Shown: positions 1 to 6,428, counted from the stretch's first letter. The stretch is 11,314 bases of DNA from Deltaproteobacteria bacterium (GCA_019313765.1 JAFDAP010000017.1:1-11314), one strand, 5' to 3'. Notes: generated from the letters alone by a model not told the origin. Translations and numbers: made by a program.

Positions 1-881
1 CCGAGTATCACCCTCAGAGTCATATAATCGAAGGGATGAAAGGCCCCTCGATAAGCCGTAACTGCTGTGCACCCGCAGCGGGAGCAATCGGCATTATCGC
101 CGTATGTGCAGGCCTTTGGGTGCCCGTCCGATTTGAAACACCGGACTATTTTGTCGACCGGGCATGTTGAAAGGCTGTTCCACTTCATAAAGTCGCCGTA
201 GGTCAGGAACTGGCGCGCCATGGCCCTTGTAAAACCGATTTTCTCCCCATACCTTTTCCGCAAGGAGACAATGTGCATCACCAATCGGTTTCTCTCCTCA
301 AGAGGTATAAAAAGATCCGTATCATTCGATCCTCGATCCGGTGTGTAAAATGAGAAGCCAAGCCCCTTGATGGGAAGTCTCATCATCTCTTTTACAAAAT
401 CCTCTATCCGGTCCTGATTAAGCCGTGTGATGGTCATGTGGACAATGGGAGGCAGGGATGCCCCAAAGAGGTTCTCCACTGCCAGGTCGTAAATGCCCTT
501 TCCGCGAATCCTGTCATTTACATCCTTAGGGCCATCAAGAGACAGTATCCACTGTCCGTTTTCCAGCTCGGGAAATCCGTTTGTTCCATTGGTAAAGGCC
601 AGTGTTGCATTAAAAATTCTGCCGGCCGTGCGGCACATTTCCGGCCGAAGGGTAGGCTCACCGCCGTACAAAATAGCCGCCCTCAAGCCCTTTGCCCGCA
701 AACCTTTCATAAAGGCTGTCATTTCCCGGTCATTTAATTCCGGCGGATGGTCCTCTTTCCACCAGTAGCAATGAACACATTTGAGATTACAGCGATGGGT
801 AATATCAATGGCTGCGGTTGTGTGTTGCTTTGTAAAAAGCCATTTATAGAGGATAAAGAGTTTTCCGGGAGTTAATCGCAT
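1..881 (-). CDS. Radical SAM protein with Cys-rich (SPASM-like) C-terminal region, partial (3' end outside window)
   Basis: The frame is open from an ATG at 881 to the left edge (293 codons, no stop). An in-frame TAA lies 15 nt upstream, so this is the first possible ATG; no good ribosome binding site is visible. The radical SAM signature Cys31-x3-Cys35-x2-Cys38 (RCNLKCVHC) binds the [4Fe-4S] cluster, and YGGEP at 72-76 is the SAM-binding GGE motif. LSLDGP at 114-119 is the strand motif usual in peptide- or cofactor-modifying members. Residues 240-271 hold six cysteines (240, 248, 258, 266, 269, 271), which suggests an auxiliary Fe-S cluster domain of SPASM/Twitch type. The substrate cannot be told from this sequence, and no precursor peptide gene is visible nearby. 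The gene lies about 320 bp downstream of two serine tRNAs. Class is well supported; specific function is unknown. Confidence 0.9.
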   Translation of the reverse strand, partial: MRLTPGKLFILYKWLFTKQHTTAAIDITHRCNLKCVHCYWWKEDHPPELNDREMTAFMKGLRAKGLRAAILYGGEPTLRPEMCRTAGRIFNATLAFTNGTNGFPELENGQWILSLDGPKDVNDRIRGKGIYDLAVENLFGASLPPIVHMTITRLNQDRIEDFVKEMMRLPIKGLGFSFYTPDRGSNDTDLFIPLEERNRLVMHIVSLRKRYGEKIGFTRAMARQFLTYGDFMKWNSLSTCPVDKIVRCFKSDGHPKACTYGDNADCSRCGCTAVTAYRGAFHPFDYMTLRVIL

Positions 882-916
882 GAAAAGGAGCCGTTAAAGG
901 TCTCTTTGTAGTAAAG

Positions 917-983
917 ATCCGGGCCCAGCCTCCGGCCCATAGGGCCTACGGCCTGGAGGGATGACCTGGCTTTAGCGGGGATT
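917..983 (-). repeat. GC-rich dispersed repeat module, copy 1
   Basis: Read on the minus strand, this stretch contains a run matching plus-strand 3764-3786 at 19 of 21 positions (GTC.TCCCTCC.GGCCGTAGG), followed by CTGGGCC in both copies. It abuts the AT-rich palindrome on its right, as the related module at 3758-3842 does at the second locus. Confidence 0.6.
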
Positions 984-990
984 GATTTTT

Positions 991-1117
991 GGAAATTCCA
1001 AATAACAAATCACAAATAACAAACAAATCACAATTACCAAAATTCAAAATTACAAACCGGCTTTGGTTATTGGTATTTAGAATTTGAGATTTGTTTGTTA
1101 TTTGGATATTGTATTTT
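991..1117. repeat. AT-rich long imperfect palindrome, copy 1
   Basis: This is a very AT-rich inverted repeat built of short runs such as CCAAATAACAAATC. Perfect 17-bp arms lie at 1013-1029 (CAAATAACAAACAAATC) and 1088-1104, with weaker pairing inside and outside them. The same vocabulary recurs at 3861-4047. It fills the gap between the tRNA genes and the radical SAM gene. No coding frame is credible here. The element type (non-autonomous mobile element or palindromic repeat) is inferred from its two copies. Confidence 0.75.
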
Positions 1118-1202
1118 GGTGCTTTAAAAATCGTTGCTTTGAATTTGGGGTTTTAAAAAGTTGTTGCTTGTAGTCCTGGACGTTTTTCCCAAGAGGAAAA
1201 AA

Positions 1203-1295
1203 TGGCGGAGAGAGAGGGATTCGAACCCTCGATGGAACTTTCGCCCCATACTCGCTTAGCAGGCGAGCGCCTTCAGCCGGCTCGGCCATCTCTCC
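1203..1295 (-). tRNA. tRNA-Ser, anticodon GCT (reads AGC/AGU)
   Basis: On the minus strand the sequence opens GGAGAGA and closes TCTCTCC-G-CCA, giving a full 7-bp acceptor stem with the CCA tail encoded at 1203-1205. The T-arm GGGTTCGAATCCC is intact. The anticodon arm is CTCGC-CTGCTAA-GCGAG (1251-1267), with anticodon GCT at 1258-1260. The long variable arm typical of tRNA-Ser is present. It lies 39 bp downstream of the other serine tRNA and is probably co-transcribed with it. Confidence 0.96.
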
Positions 1296-1334
1296 GCGGG
1301 GCTTTATGCCATGCTTTACACAGATTCATTTTTC

Positions 1335-1422
1335 TGGCGGAGGGAGTAGGATTCGAACCTACGGTCCCTCTCGGGACAACGGTTTTCAAGACCGCCGCCT
1401 TCAACCACTCGGCCACCCCTCC
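1335..1422 (-). tRNA. tRNA-Ser, anticodon TGA (reads UCA family)
   Basis: On the minus strand it opens GGAGGGG and ends TCCCTCC-G-CCA, with CCA encoded at 1335-1337 and one G-T wobble closing the acceptor stem. The T-arm TAGGTTCGAATCCTA is intact. The anticodon loop CTTGAAA (anticodon TGA at 1386-1388) and the extended variable arm identify tRNA-Ser. It is the upstream member of the tandem serine tRNA pair. Confidence 0.96.
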
Positions 1423-1460
1423 ATGCATATATTCCTATGGTTAAGATTTATTCGGCTTTT

Positions 1461-1531
1461 AAAACCTGGTCCTCAGGGACCGTCGAAGATCCCGCTACGC
1501 GGGGATCAGAATCAGATGGCTCTGCCGTTAA
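1461..1531 (+). repeat. GC-rich dispersed repeat module, copy 2
   Basis: It shares AAAACCTGGTC (1461-1471), TCGAAGATCCCGCT (1483-1496), CGCGGGG..CAGA and a terminal AGCTCTGCC-like run with 3758-3842, in the same order and orientation. The shared order over about 70 bp argues for one repeat family rather than chance. It lies just upstream (minus-strand sense) of the tRNA-Ser(TGA) gene. Confidence 0.7.
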
Positions 1532-1560
1532 AAATGAAAATCGGTTGAGTCAAATGGTTG

Positions 1561-1682
1561 CGGTTGCGCAGCTCGTTTCGGGATTCGTGTGTCGGTTACG
1601 AACAAACCTATAAAGCAAATTGGGATATCGCACAAGAACCACCGCACCCGGGTAACGGTGGACGAAACCAGCAGCGCAACCG
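1561..1682. other. 122-nt foldable element: long stem enclosing two hairpins
   Basis: Positions 1561-1580 pair with 1663-1682 in 18 of 20 positions, the two mismatches being A1570/A1673 and C1574/C1669. Inside the loop are two further hairpins: TTCGT/ACGAA (1584-1602) and CCACCG/CGGTGG (1639-1661). No convincing protein frame or known RNA motif is visible. It lies between the terminator of the rpe-isomerase genes and the tRNA pair, in a gap of about 400 bp otherwise without a gene. It could be a small structured RNA or a palindromic repeat; strand is undecided. Confidence 0.5.
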
Positions 1683-1720
1683 AATAACGAAAAATACCTT
1701 AGGCATTGAGCTGTTTTTTG

Positions 1721-1738
1721 AAAAAGCCCCTATGGGGC
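1721..1738 (-). terminator. Rho-independent terminator of the rpe / prolyl isomerase transcript
   Basis: Read on the minus strand, GCCCC-ATA-GGGGC (1738-1726) is followed directly by TTTTT (1725-1721). It lies 112 bp past the isomerase stop codon. The stem is short (5 bp) but GC-only, and the T-run follows at once. Confidence 0.6.
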
Positions 1739-1849
1739 AAACCCAAAGCCGGACCCTCCGGACCCAAATTTTTACTATAACAAGCCCTGCCCTGATAGTC
1801 AAAATCTTTCATCCCGCCACCAGAAGGACTGATCCTGCTATCTTTTCAG

Positions 1850-2848
1850 TCACTTTGCATCTTTCACAAGGAATATCTCAATATTTGCTTTCTTTTTCAG
1901 CTCCTGAACGTAGTTGCTTACTTCTACCCGGATTTTTTCCTGCATCAAATTCTTCCTGATCCGGTCTTTCATGTCCTTGTAACTATGTGTGTTTGCAGGC
2001 TTTTTGTCTGAGAGTTTGATCAGATGGTATCCGAAGCGGGTCTCCACAACGTCGCTCAATTCATCCACCTTAAGGGCAAATGCGGCATCTTCAAAAGGTT
2101 TGGCCATCTGTCTCCTCCCGAAATAATTCAGGTCCCCTCCCTTGGCGCTGCTGGGACACTGGGAAAATTCCTTGGCAAGCGCGCCGAAGTCTTCGCCCTT
2201 TACCAGTCTCTGCCGTATCTTTTCAATCTTTTTGCGTGCTTTTGCTTTATTCTTTTCATTTGCCCCGGGTTCAACCTTGATCAGGATATGGCTCGCCCGA
2301 ACCTGCTCCGGTTCTTTGAAAAGGTTTGTATGGCTGTCATAATATGCCTTGATTTCTTCTTCGGTAACCTCCACTTTCCCGAGGGTTTTTTTGTCCAGGA
2401 AACGCTGGATCGCTATTCCCCTTCTTATCTGCGATTTCATGACGGCCTCGGTGAGTTTCATCTTTTTTATGGCATTCTTGAATTCGGCTTCACTGGGAAA
2501 TCGTTCTTTCAGTGTCTCGAATTGCGCACTGACTTCTGCCTCGTCAACTTTGGTTCCCACCTTCCGGCTTTGCTGATAAAGCAACTCAATGTTGATAAGG
2601 TTATCAAGGACTTTTTTTTCAAGTTCCTGAAGCTTCGAGGCAGAGAGCGGTTTTCCCATGCTTGAGAACCGTTGCCGGACACCGCTCATCTCCCTGTCAA
2701 AACTCACACGTGAGATCACTGATCCGTTGACCACCGCAACTTTGCCTTCTGAAGGCTGAGTCTCTTCGGCAAGTGCCGGCATGACAATCCATGTTAGAAC
2801 CAGACCCGTTATAACCGACCAGAACAATACTCCACGTTTCTTATTCAT
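1850..2848 (-). CDS. Exported parvulin-type peptidyl-prolyl cis-trans isomerase (SurA/PpiC/PrsA-like)
   Basis: 332 aa. Residues 1-27 are a Sec signal peptide: a basic start (MNKKR), a hydrophobic core, and PALA before Glu28 as a good signal peptidase I site. Residues about 30-175 form a SurA-N-like helical chaperone region. Residues about 180-282 are a single parvulin domain (VRASHILIKV, FSQCPSSAKGGDLNYFGRRQM, FAL...GYHLIKL). A basic C-terminal tail follows. Known members isomerise X-Pro bonds and escort outer-membrane or secreted proteins in the periplasm; that role is inferred here. The start is firm, because AAGGAG lies 9 nt before the ATG. It is last in the minus-strand cluster, 217 bp from rpe, and the gap holds a repeat element that reaches to the edge of its ribosome binding site. 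It has one parvulin domain, whereas E. coli SurA has two. Confidence 0.92.
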   Translation of the reverse strand: MNKKRGVLFWSVITGLVLTWIVMPALAEETQPSEGKVAVVNGSVISRVSFDREMSGVRQRFSSMGKPLSASKLQELEKKVLDNLINIELLYQQSRKVGTKVDEAEVSAQFETLKERFPSEAEFKNAIKKMKLTEAVMKSQIRRGIAIQRFLDKKTLGKVEVTEEEIKAYYDSHTNLFKEPEQVRASHILIKVEPGANEKNKAKARKKIEKIRQRLVKGEDFGALAKEFSQCPSSAKGGDLNYFGRRQMAKPFEDAAFALKVDELSDVVETRFGYHLIKLSDKKPANTHSYKDMKDRIRKNLMQEKIRVEVSNYVQELKKKANIEIFLVKDAK

Positions 2849-2859
2849 CCAAATTTCTC

Positions 2860-3040
2860 CTTTCGATTTGAGTAACCTTTTTTCGTAGCGCAGAGCTTTA
2901 GCTCTGCCATTTTGATGCAGGGCTTTAGCTCTGCCATTTTGATGCAGGGCTAAAGCTCTGCCATTTTGATGCAGGGCTAAAGCCCTGCGCTACGCTATGA
3001 GAGAGAATGCACGCAAAAAGGTTACACTCTTTCGATTTGA
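2860..3040. mobile_element. Candidate MITE-like insertion flanked by 12-bp direct repeats
   Basis: CTTTCGATTTGA occurs at 2860-2871 and again at 3029-3040. Just inside lie inverted ends GTAACCTTTTT (2872-2882) and AAAAAGGTTAC (3015-3025). Inside those is a second inverted pair, CGTAGCGCAG (2884-2893) and CTGCGCTACG (2985-2994), bounding a tandem hairpin array. The layout is that expected of a small non-coding insertion with target duplication, but no second genomic copy can be seen here. The left repeat abuts the ribosome binding site of the isomerase gene. Confidence 0.5.
2890..2989. repeat. 27-bp tandem repeat, about 3.7 units, each a hairpin
   Basis: Units begin at 2890, 2917, 2944 and 2971 (the last is partial). 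Each holds a self-complementary core of the form GCAGAGCTTTAGCTCTGC followed by CATTTTGAT. The core drifts unit by unit until the fourth is a perfect palindrome, GCAGGGCTAAAGCCCTGC. In mRNA each unit would fold, giving a row of hairpins between rpe and the isomerase gene. Confidence 0.9.
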
Positions 3041-3065
3041 AAAGAACGGCCTCTTTCATGGAACC

Positions 3066-3722
3066 TTAAGAGGAAATCCTCTCCCGCATTAAACGTATGG
3101 TTTTTTCATAATCATCACTGTGATAAATAGCCGAACCTGCGACAAACACATTCGCGCCTGCCGAGGACACCGTACCGATTGTTTCCGGACCAATACCTCC
3201 GTCTACTTCGATCTCAATGTCCAGGCCCCTTTTATCAACCATGTCCTTCAGCTTTTTTATCTTGGGGATCACCTCCGGTATAAATTTCTGACTACCAAAC
3301 CCCGGGTTGACCGTCATCAACACAACCATATCAAGATCGTCCAACACATATTCCAGGCAATCCAGGGACGTGGCAGGGTTCAGGGACACGCTGGTCCTCG
3401 CTCCTTTTGCCCTTATATACTGAATCGTGCGGTGGAGGTGTTTCAGGGTCTCGGGATGCACGGTTATAATGTCTGCACCCGCCCCGGCAAACTCATCAAT
3501 AAAACTGTCCGGGTCTGATATCATTAAATGGACATCAAGCGGCAGGTTTGTAACTCTCCGGGCTGCCTTGACGATCATGGGGCCTATGGTAATGTTGGGG
3601 ACAAAGTGACCGTCCATAACATCAATGTGTATATAGTCAGCCCCTGCCTTTTCCACTGCCCTGATCTCCTCTCCAAGACGAGTAAAATCCGCCGAAAGAA
3701 TCGAGGGTGCAATCTTTCCCAT
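3066..3722 (-). CDS. rpe: Ribulose-phosphate 3-epimerase
   Basis: 218 aa, the usual length for the family. It interconverts D-ribulose 5-phosphate and D-xylulose 5-phosphate in the non-oxidative pentose phosphate pathway; cytoplasmic TIM barrel. Motifs seen in order: SILSADF (7-13), IHIDVMDGHFVPN (31-43), DVHLMISDP (63-71), VNPGFGSQKF (138-147), EVDGGI (172-177) and the phosphate-binding VAGSAIY (194-200). Expected metal ligands and catalytic acids are His32, Asp34, His65 and Asp174. A GGAGG lies about 8 nt before the ATG. Beside rsmB and fmt it forms a common deltaproteobacterial cluster, but here 400 bp of repeat sequence separates it from rsmB, so transcription may be only partly shared. 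Confidence 0.97.
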   Translation of the reverse strand: MGKIAPSILSADFTRLGEEIRAVEKAGADYIHIDVMDGHFVPNITIGPMIVKAARRVTNLPLDVHLMISDPDSFIDEFAGAGADIITVHPETLKHLHRTIQYIRAKGARTSVSLNPATSLDCLEYVLDDLDMVVLMTVNPGFGSQKFIPEVIPKIKKLKDMVDKRGLDIEIEVDGGIGPETIGTVSSAGANVFVAGSAIYHSDDYEKTIRLMRERISS

Positions 3723-3757
3723 GTAAGTTCCTCCGTTCTTACTTCATTCTTACATTG

Positions 3758-3842
3758 AAAACCTGGTCGTCCCTCCGGGCCGTAGGCTGGGCCAATCGAA
3801 GATCCCGCTCCGCGGGGGCCAGAGCTATATAGCTCTGCCTTG
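3758..3842 (+). repeat. GC-rich dispersed repeat module, copy 3
   Basis: It contains AAAACCTGGTC (3758-3768), CCCTCCGGGCCGTAGGCTGGGCC, TCGAAGATCCCGCT (3796-3809), CGCGGGGGCCAGA and the small palindrome AGAGCTATATAGCTCT. It matches copy 2 along its length and copy 1 (inverted) in the central run. It abuts the left end of the second AT-rich palindrome. Confidence 0.7.
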
Positions 3843-3860
3843 GAGTTTTGCGTCTAAAAA

Positions 3861-4047
3861 TACAAATTCCAAGTACCAAATTATAAATAAATCCCAAATT
3901 CCAATACCCAATGACCAAAACCGGATTAAAAAACGAACGTCCAACTCGCCATAGGCGAGCAAGCACGTTCATCTTTCCCCTGTTTATTATTTTGAATTTT
4001 GGTCATTGGAATTTTTTTGATATTTGGGATTTGATATTTGGAATTTC
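3861..4047. repeat. AT-rich long imperfect palindrome, copy 2, with nested GC hairpin at its centre
   Basis: The arms carry CAATGACCAAAA (3909-3920) opposite TTTTGGTCATTG (3997-4008), plus AAATCCCAAAT and AAATTCC runs opposite their complements. The centre folds separately: GAACGT (3935-3940) with ACGTTC (3965-3970) encloses CTCGCC (3945-3950) with GGCGAG (3954-3959). The sequence resembles 991-1117 in composition and word use. It accounts for most of the 400-bp gap between rsmB and rpe, in which no gene is credible. Confidence 0.75.
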
Positions 4048-4074
4048 AATAAGCCAATGAAACTCCAACAAAGC

Positions 4075-4117
4075 AAATCCCCGCTGGAGATAACCAAACC
4101 CTGGTCCTCTGGGCCAG
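4075..4117 (+). repeat. GC-rich dispersed repeat module, short copy 4
   Basis: AATCCCCGCT, then CCTGGTCCTC and GGGCC, echo the outer parts of copies 1 and 2. CCTGG (4101-4105) and CCAGG (4114-4118) form a hairpin ending 4 bp from the rsmB stop codon. With copy 3 it brackets the AT-rich palindrome, so the whole of 3758-4117 may be one composite repeat. Confidence 0.45.
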
Positions 4118-4122
4118 GATTT

Positions 4123-5472
4123 TTATTCCTTCGTAAACAAGGCCCCGAAAAAACCATCCATACCGTGAACGTGCGGAAGGGTCTTTAAAAAACCGTGATC
4201 ATCAATCAGGTCGAGACCCCAGTCAGGAACATGTTCTTTCAGATTTTCAAGCCCTATTCCTCTGTCTTCCTCCAAAAAACCCTTGACCACATTCTCATTT
4301 TCCTGTCTTGAGATGGTACAGGTCACATAAAGCATCTTGCCTCCTTTTTGAAGCAGGGGCGCTGCCTGATTAAGGAGGCTTTTCTGTAATTGCGCCAACC
4401 TGTTGATGTGGTCTTCAGTTTTGGTCCACTTCCCGTCCGGATGCCTGGAAATAGTTCCAAGTCCTGAACAGGGCCCATCAATAAGAATTTTGTCAAATAA
4501 ACAACGAAACAGGGAAGAAAGGCGGTCCCTCGCATCTGCAACGACCGGACGAATACAACCGATACCGAGACGGGATGAACTGTCAATAAGCTTTACCAGT
4601 CTATTATGGCTTATGTCAAGGGCGACAATCAACCCTCTGTCACCCATAAACCGGGCCATATGCGTTGACTTGCCTCCCAGGCCCGCACAGAGATCCAGGA
4701 CCCGCTCCCCGTGTCCGGGGGAAAGAAGATGACCGCAGACCTGTGCGGCTTCATCCTGGACCTGAAACAAACCTTCCTTAAAGGCTTTCAGGTTGCTCAC
4801 GGGTCCTTTTACACCTGAAATTCTCAGGCCCTCGGGTGCATGGGGTGTTTCCTTGCCGGTTACTCCCTCCTCTTTCAGGCGTTTGATCAGCCCTTGCCTG
4901 TCAATCTTCAAGCGATTGCATCTGATAACCAGGCCGGGGGTCCGGTTTCCGGCCTCAAGCAGATGCCCGACGGAATCCATTCCCAATTCCCTGATCCACT
5001 TTTTCACTAACCAGGGGGGATAGGAATAAAATACAGACAGGTAACCCACCGGATCATTTTCACGATCGGGGAAAGCGTACCCGTCCTTTCGGCGACAGAT
5101 ATTCCTCAGAATGCCATTGACAAACCCTGCCACATGACGCCGGCCCATATTCCCGGCCTGCCTGACCGCCTCATTCACAGCAGCGGATTCAGGGACCCGG
5201 TCCATGAAAAGTATCTGAAAAAGGGCAATACGGAGGATGTTTAAGACCGGTGGTTCGATCTTCTTGAAAGGAAAGTTAACGGTTTTTCCAATAATCCAGT
5301 CTAATCGAAGCCGCCACCGAAAAACTCCCTGAACCAAGTGAACCGTAAAGGCCCGCTCTCGTTCATTCAGATTGGGATCACCCCTAAATGCGCGGTCCAG
5401 GTATGGTTCCGGGAAGCCCTGACTGAGATCCAGGCTGTTCAGGGCCTTTAGTGCCAGATCCCTCGCTGTCAC
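4123..5472 (-). CDS. rsmB: 16S rRNA (cytosine-C5)-methyltransferase RsmB
   Basis: 449 aa, close to the E. coli length. Family members use S-adenosylmethionine to methylate C967 of 16S rRNA before 30S assembly. Residues about 1-130 form the NusB-like RNA-binding domain (LNERERAFTVHLVQGVFRW; ESAAVNEAVRQAG; FVNGILRNI). Residues about 235-449 form the Rossmann methyltransferase: VLDLCAGLGGKSTHMA (258-273) is the SAM-binding motif I, ALDIS motif II, and DGPCSGLG with Cys335 and YVTCTIS with Cys385 supply the two catalytic cysteines of RNA m5C enzymes. The start is a GTG at 5472 with AAGGA about 6 nt upstream; no better ATG exists. It lies 142 bp after the DUF116 gene, separated by a repeat element. 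Confidence 0.96.
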   Translation of the reverse strand: MTARDLALKALNSLDLSQGFPEPYLDRAFRGDPNLNERERAFTVHLVQGVFRWRLRLDWIIGKTVNFPFKKIEPPVLNILRIALFQILFMDRVPESAAVNEAVRQAGNMGRRHVAGFVNGILRNICRRKDGYAFPDRENDPVGYLSVFYSYPPWLVKKWIRELGMDSVGHLLEAGNRTPGLVIRCNRLKIDRQGLIKRLKEEGVTGKETPHAPEGLRISGVKGPVSNLKAFKEGLFQVQDEAAQVCGHLLSPGHGERVLDLCAGLGGKSTHMARFMGDRGLIVALDISHNRLVKLIDSSSRLGIGCIRPVVADARDRLSSLFRCLFDKILIDGPCSGLGTISRHPDGKWTKTEDHINRLAQLQKSLLNQAAPLLQKGGKMLYVTCTISRQENENVVKGFLEEDRGIGLENLKEHVPDWGLDLIDDHGFLKTLPHVHGMDGFFGALFTKE

Positions 5473-5494
5473 GTTTTCCTTGATATCAAACTGA

Positions 5495-5606
5495 GTAATA
5501 GTTCACCCATTAAAAAAACCTTTAGACGGGATTACAGGATAAACAAGATTTTTTATCCAGTCCATCCTGTAAATCCTGTCAAAAAAATAGACGGCCGAAC
5601 TATTAC
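5495..5606. repeat. 112-bp inverted-repeat element between the DUF116 gene and rsmB
   Basis: The outer ends are perfect 10-bp inverted repeats, GTAATAGTTC (5495-5504) and GAACTATTAC (5597-5606). The centre has GGATTACAGGAT (5529-5540) opposite ATCCTGTAAATCC (5564-5576), a word family widely scattered in bacterial genomes. AAAAAAA..TAGACGG also occurs twice as a direct repeat near either end. It fills almost the whole gap and looks like a small non-autonomous insertion; only one copy lies in the window. Confidence 0.6.
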
Positions 5607-5614
5607 CAAAGCCG

Positions 5615-6427
5615 CTATGCGCCGGAGGCCAACCCTCCCGCCATGCCGGATTGAGGGACTTTTTGTGAGTCCTTCAAGAATGTGACAATTCCCTTTTCCA
5701 CCAGATCCAGATCCACATCAGTATCGTAACATGGCCCAAAGGGCCTTTTATTGAATATTCCGAAAACAGGGACCGGATAACTATCCTGAATCCCGCTTGT
5801 AAGGTCCCGCTCGCAGGCTACTGCAATGATGACATCAGGCCTTTTCTCCACAACAATCTTCCTGGCTAAGGTCCCCCCGGTCGCAACCGAAACGGGCACG
5901 CCGAACTTTTTGGAAAGCGCCACGATATTTTTTATCTTGCATTTTCCGCAGGCCTCGCAGTTATCCACATTCCATATAATTCTTACCTTGCATTCATGAT
6001 TTTGAAGACAGTGGGGAAGAAGTAAAAGTAGCCTGTCAGGGGCAACCTTTTTGGCCTCGGCAAGAACAAGTTGATTATTGATAGCGATGAAGGACCTGCG
6101 GGTCCTGGCCTTGCTGATGCCTAAGCACTTGCCCACGAGCACTAACAGCGGGAACAGAAACCGGATAACCACCCCCCGAATACGACGGTTAAAAAAAAGA
6201 TTCTTGCCCCTTATAATTGTAAGAACAAGGGTCAGGGCTCCTCCGAACCAGAAAAGGACGACACAGCCGAAAACAACGGCTAAGATAAGGGGGAGGCTCG
6301 GATGTATGTCGGAAAGCCCGATATATGGGACCCACCAGAGAAAAAAGGCAAGGCCCACCATGACAACACAGGCCACTAATAACAGGAAGACAAATGTCCT
6401 TTTCTCTGGTTGTTGCAGGTCTTTCAT
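5615..6427 (-). CDS. DUF116 family membrane protein
   Basis: 270 aa. The N-terminal third is membranous: hydrophobic spans at about 13-34 and 45-72, and a third at about 88-103. The soluble remainder is Cys-rich (140, 146, 157, 160, 163, 205, 233). It includes a ferredoxin-like NCEACGKC run (156-163), the IIAVACERDL segment (200-209) and FGPCYDTDVD (230-239), as in DUF116 (PF01976). The Cys pattern suggests metal or Fe-S binding (inference); no biochemical role is firmly established. Only 1 nt separates its ATG from the fmt stop, and the ribosome binding site GGGGAG lies inside the last fmt codons, so translation is probably coupled. DUF116 genes commonly sit with fmt, def and rsmB, hinting at a link to protein synthesis. 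Confidence 0.88.
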   Translation of the reverse strand: MKDLQQPEKRTFVFLLLVACVVMVGLAFFLWWVPYIGLSDIHPSLPLILAVVFGCVVLFWFGGALTLVLTIIRGKNLFFNRRIRGVVIRFLFPLLVLVGKCLGISKARTRRSFIAINNQLVLAEAKKVAPDRLLLLLPHCLQNHECKVRIIWNVDNCEACGKCKIKNIVALSKKFGVPVSVATGGTLARKIVVEKRPDVIIAVACERDLTSGIQDSYPVPVFGIFNKRPFGPCYDTDVDLDLVEKGIVTFLKDSQKVPQSGMAGGLASGA

Positions 6428-6428
6428 C

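Noticed and set aside
1098..1548. Open frames on both strands across the tRNA genes
   Set aside because: They translate the two tRNA-Ser genes (the REGFEPS-type peptide comes from the T-arm). Both tRNAs are complete, so these frames are artefacts.
1561..1682. Integron attC site
   Set aside because: The fold is attC-like in shape, but the outer ends read GGTTGCGC...GCGCAACC, not the RYYYAAC...GTTRRRY order that integrases need. No integrase or cassette is present.
1558..1959. 133-codon plus-strand frame and a 64-codon minus-strand frame
   Set aside because: Both lie over the foldable element and terminator, and the plus frame runs into the antisense of the isomerase gene. There is no ribosome binding site and no recognisable domain.
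2024..2665. 213-codon plus-strand frame
   Set aside because: It lies entirely antisense to the well-supported prolyl isomerase gene and shows no domain or ribosome binding site.
2890..2989. CRISPR array
   Set aside because: The 27-bp units are contiguous with no variable spacers and no cas genes, so this is a tandem repeat.
3739..3972. 77-codon minus-strand frame with hydrophobic run
   Set aside because: It is a translation of the GC-rich module and AT palindrome; such repeat-derived frames look like membrane peptides by composition only.
4101..4129. Plus-strand terminator hairpin CCTGG...CCAGG followed by a T-rich run
   Set aside because: No plus-strand gene ends here. The T-rich side faces away from the rsmB transcript, so it is treated as part of the repeat module.
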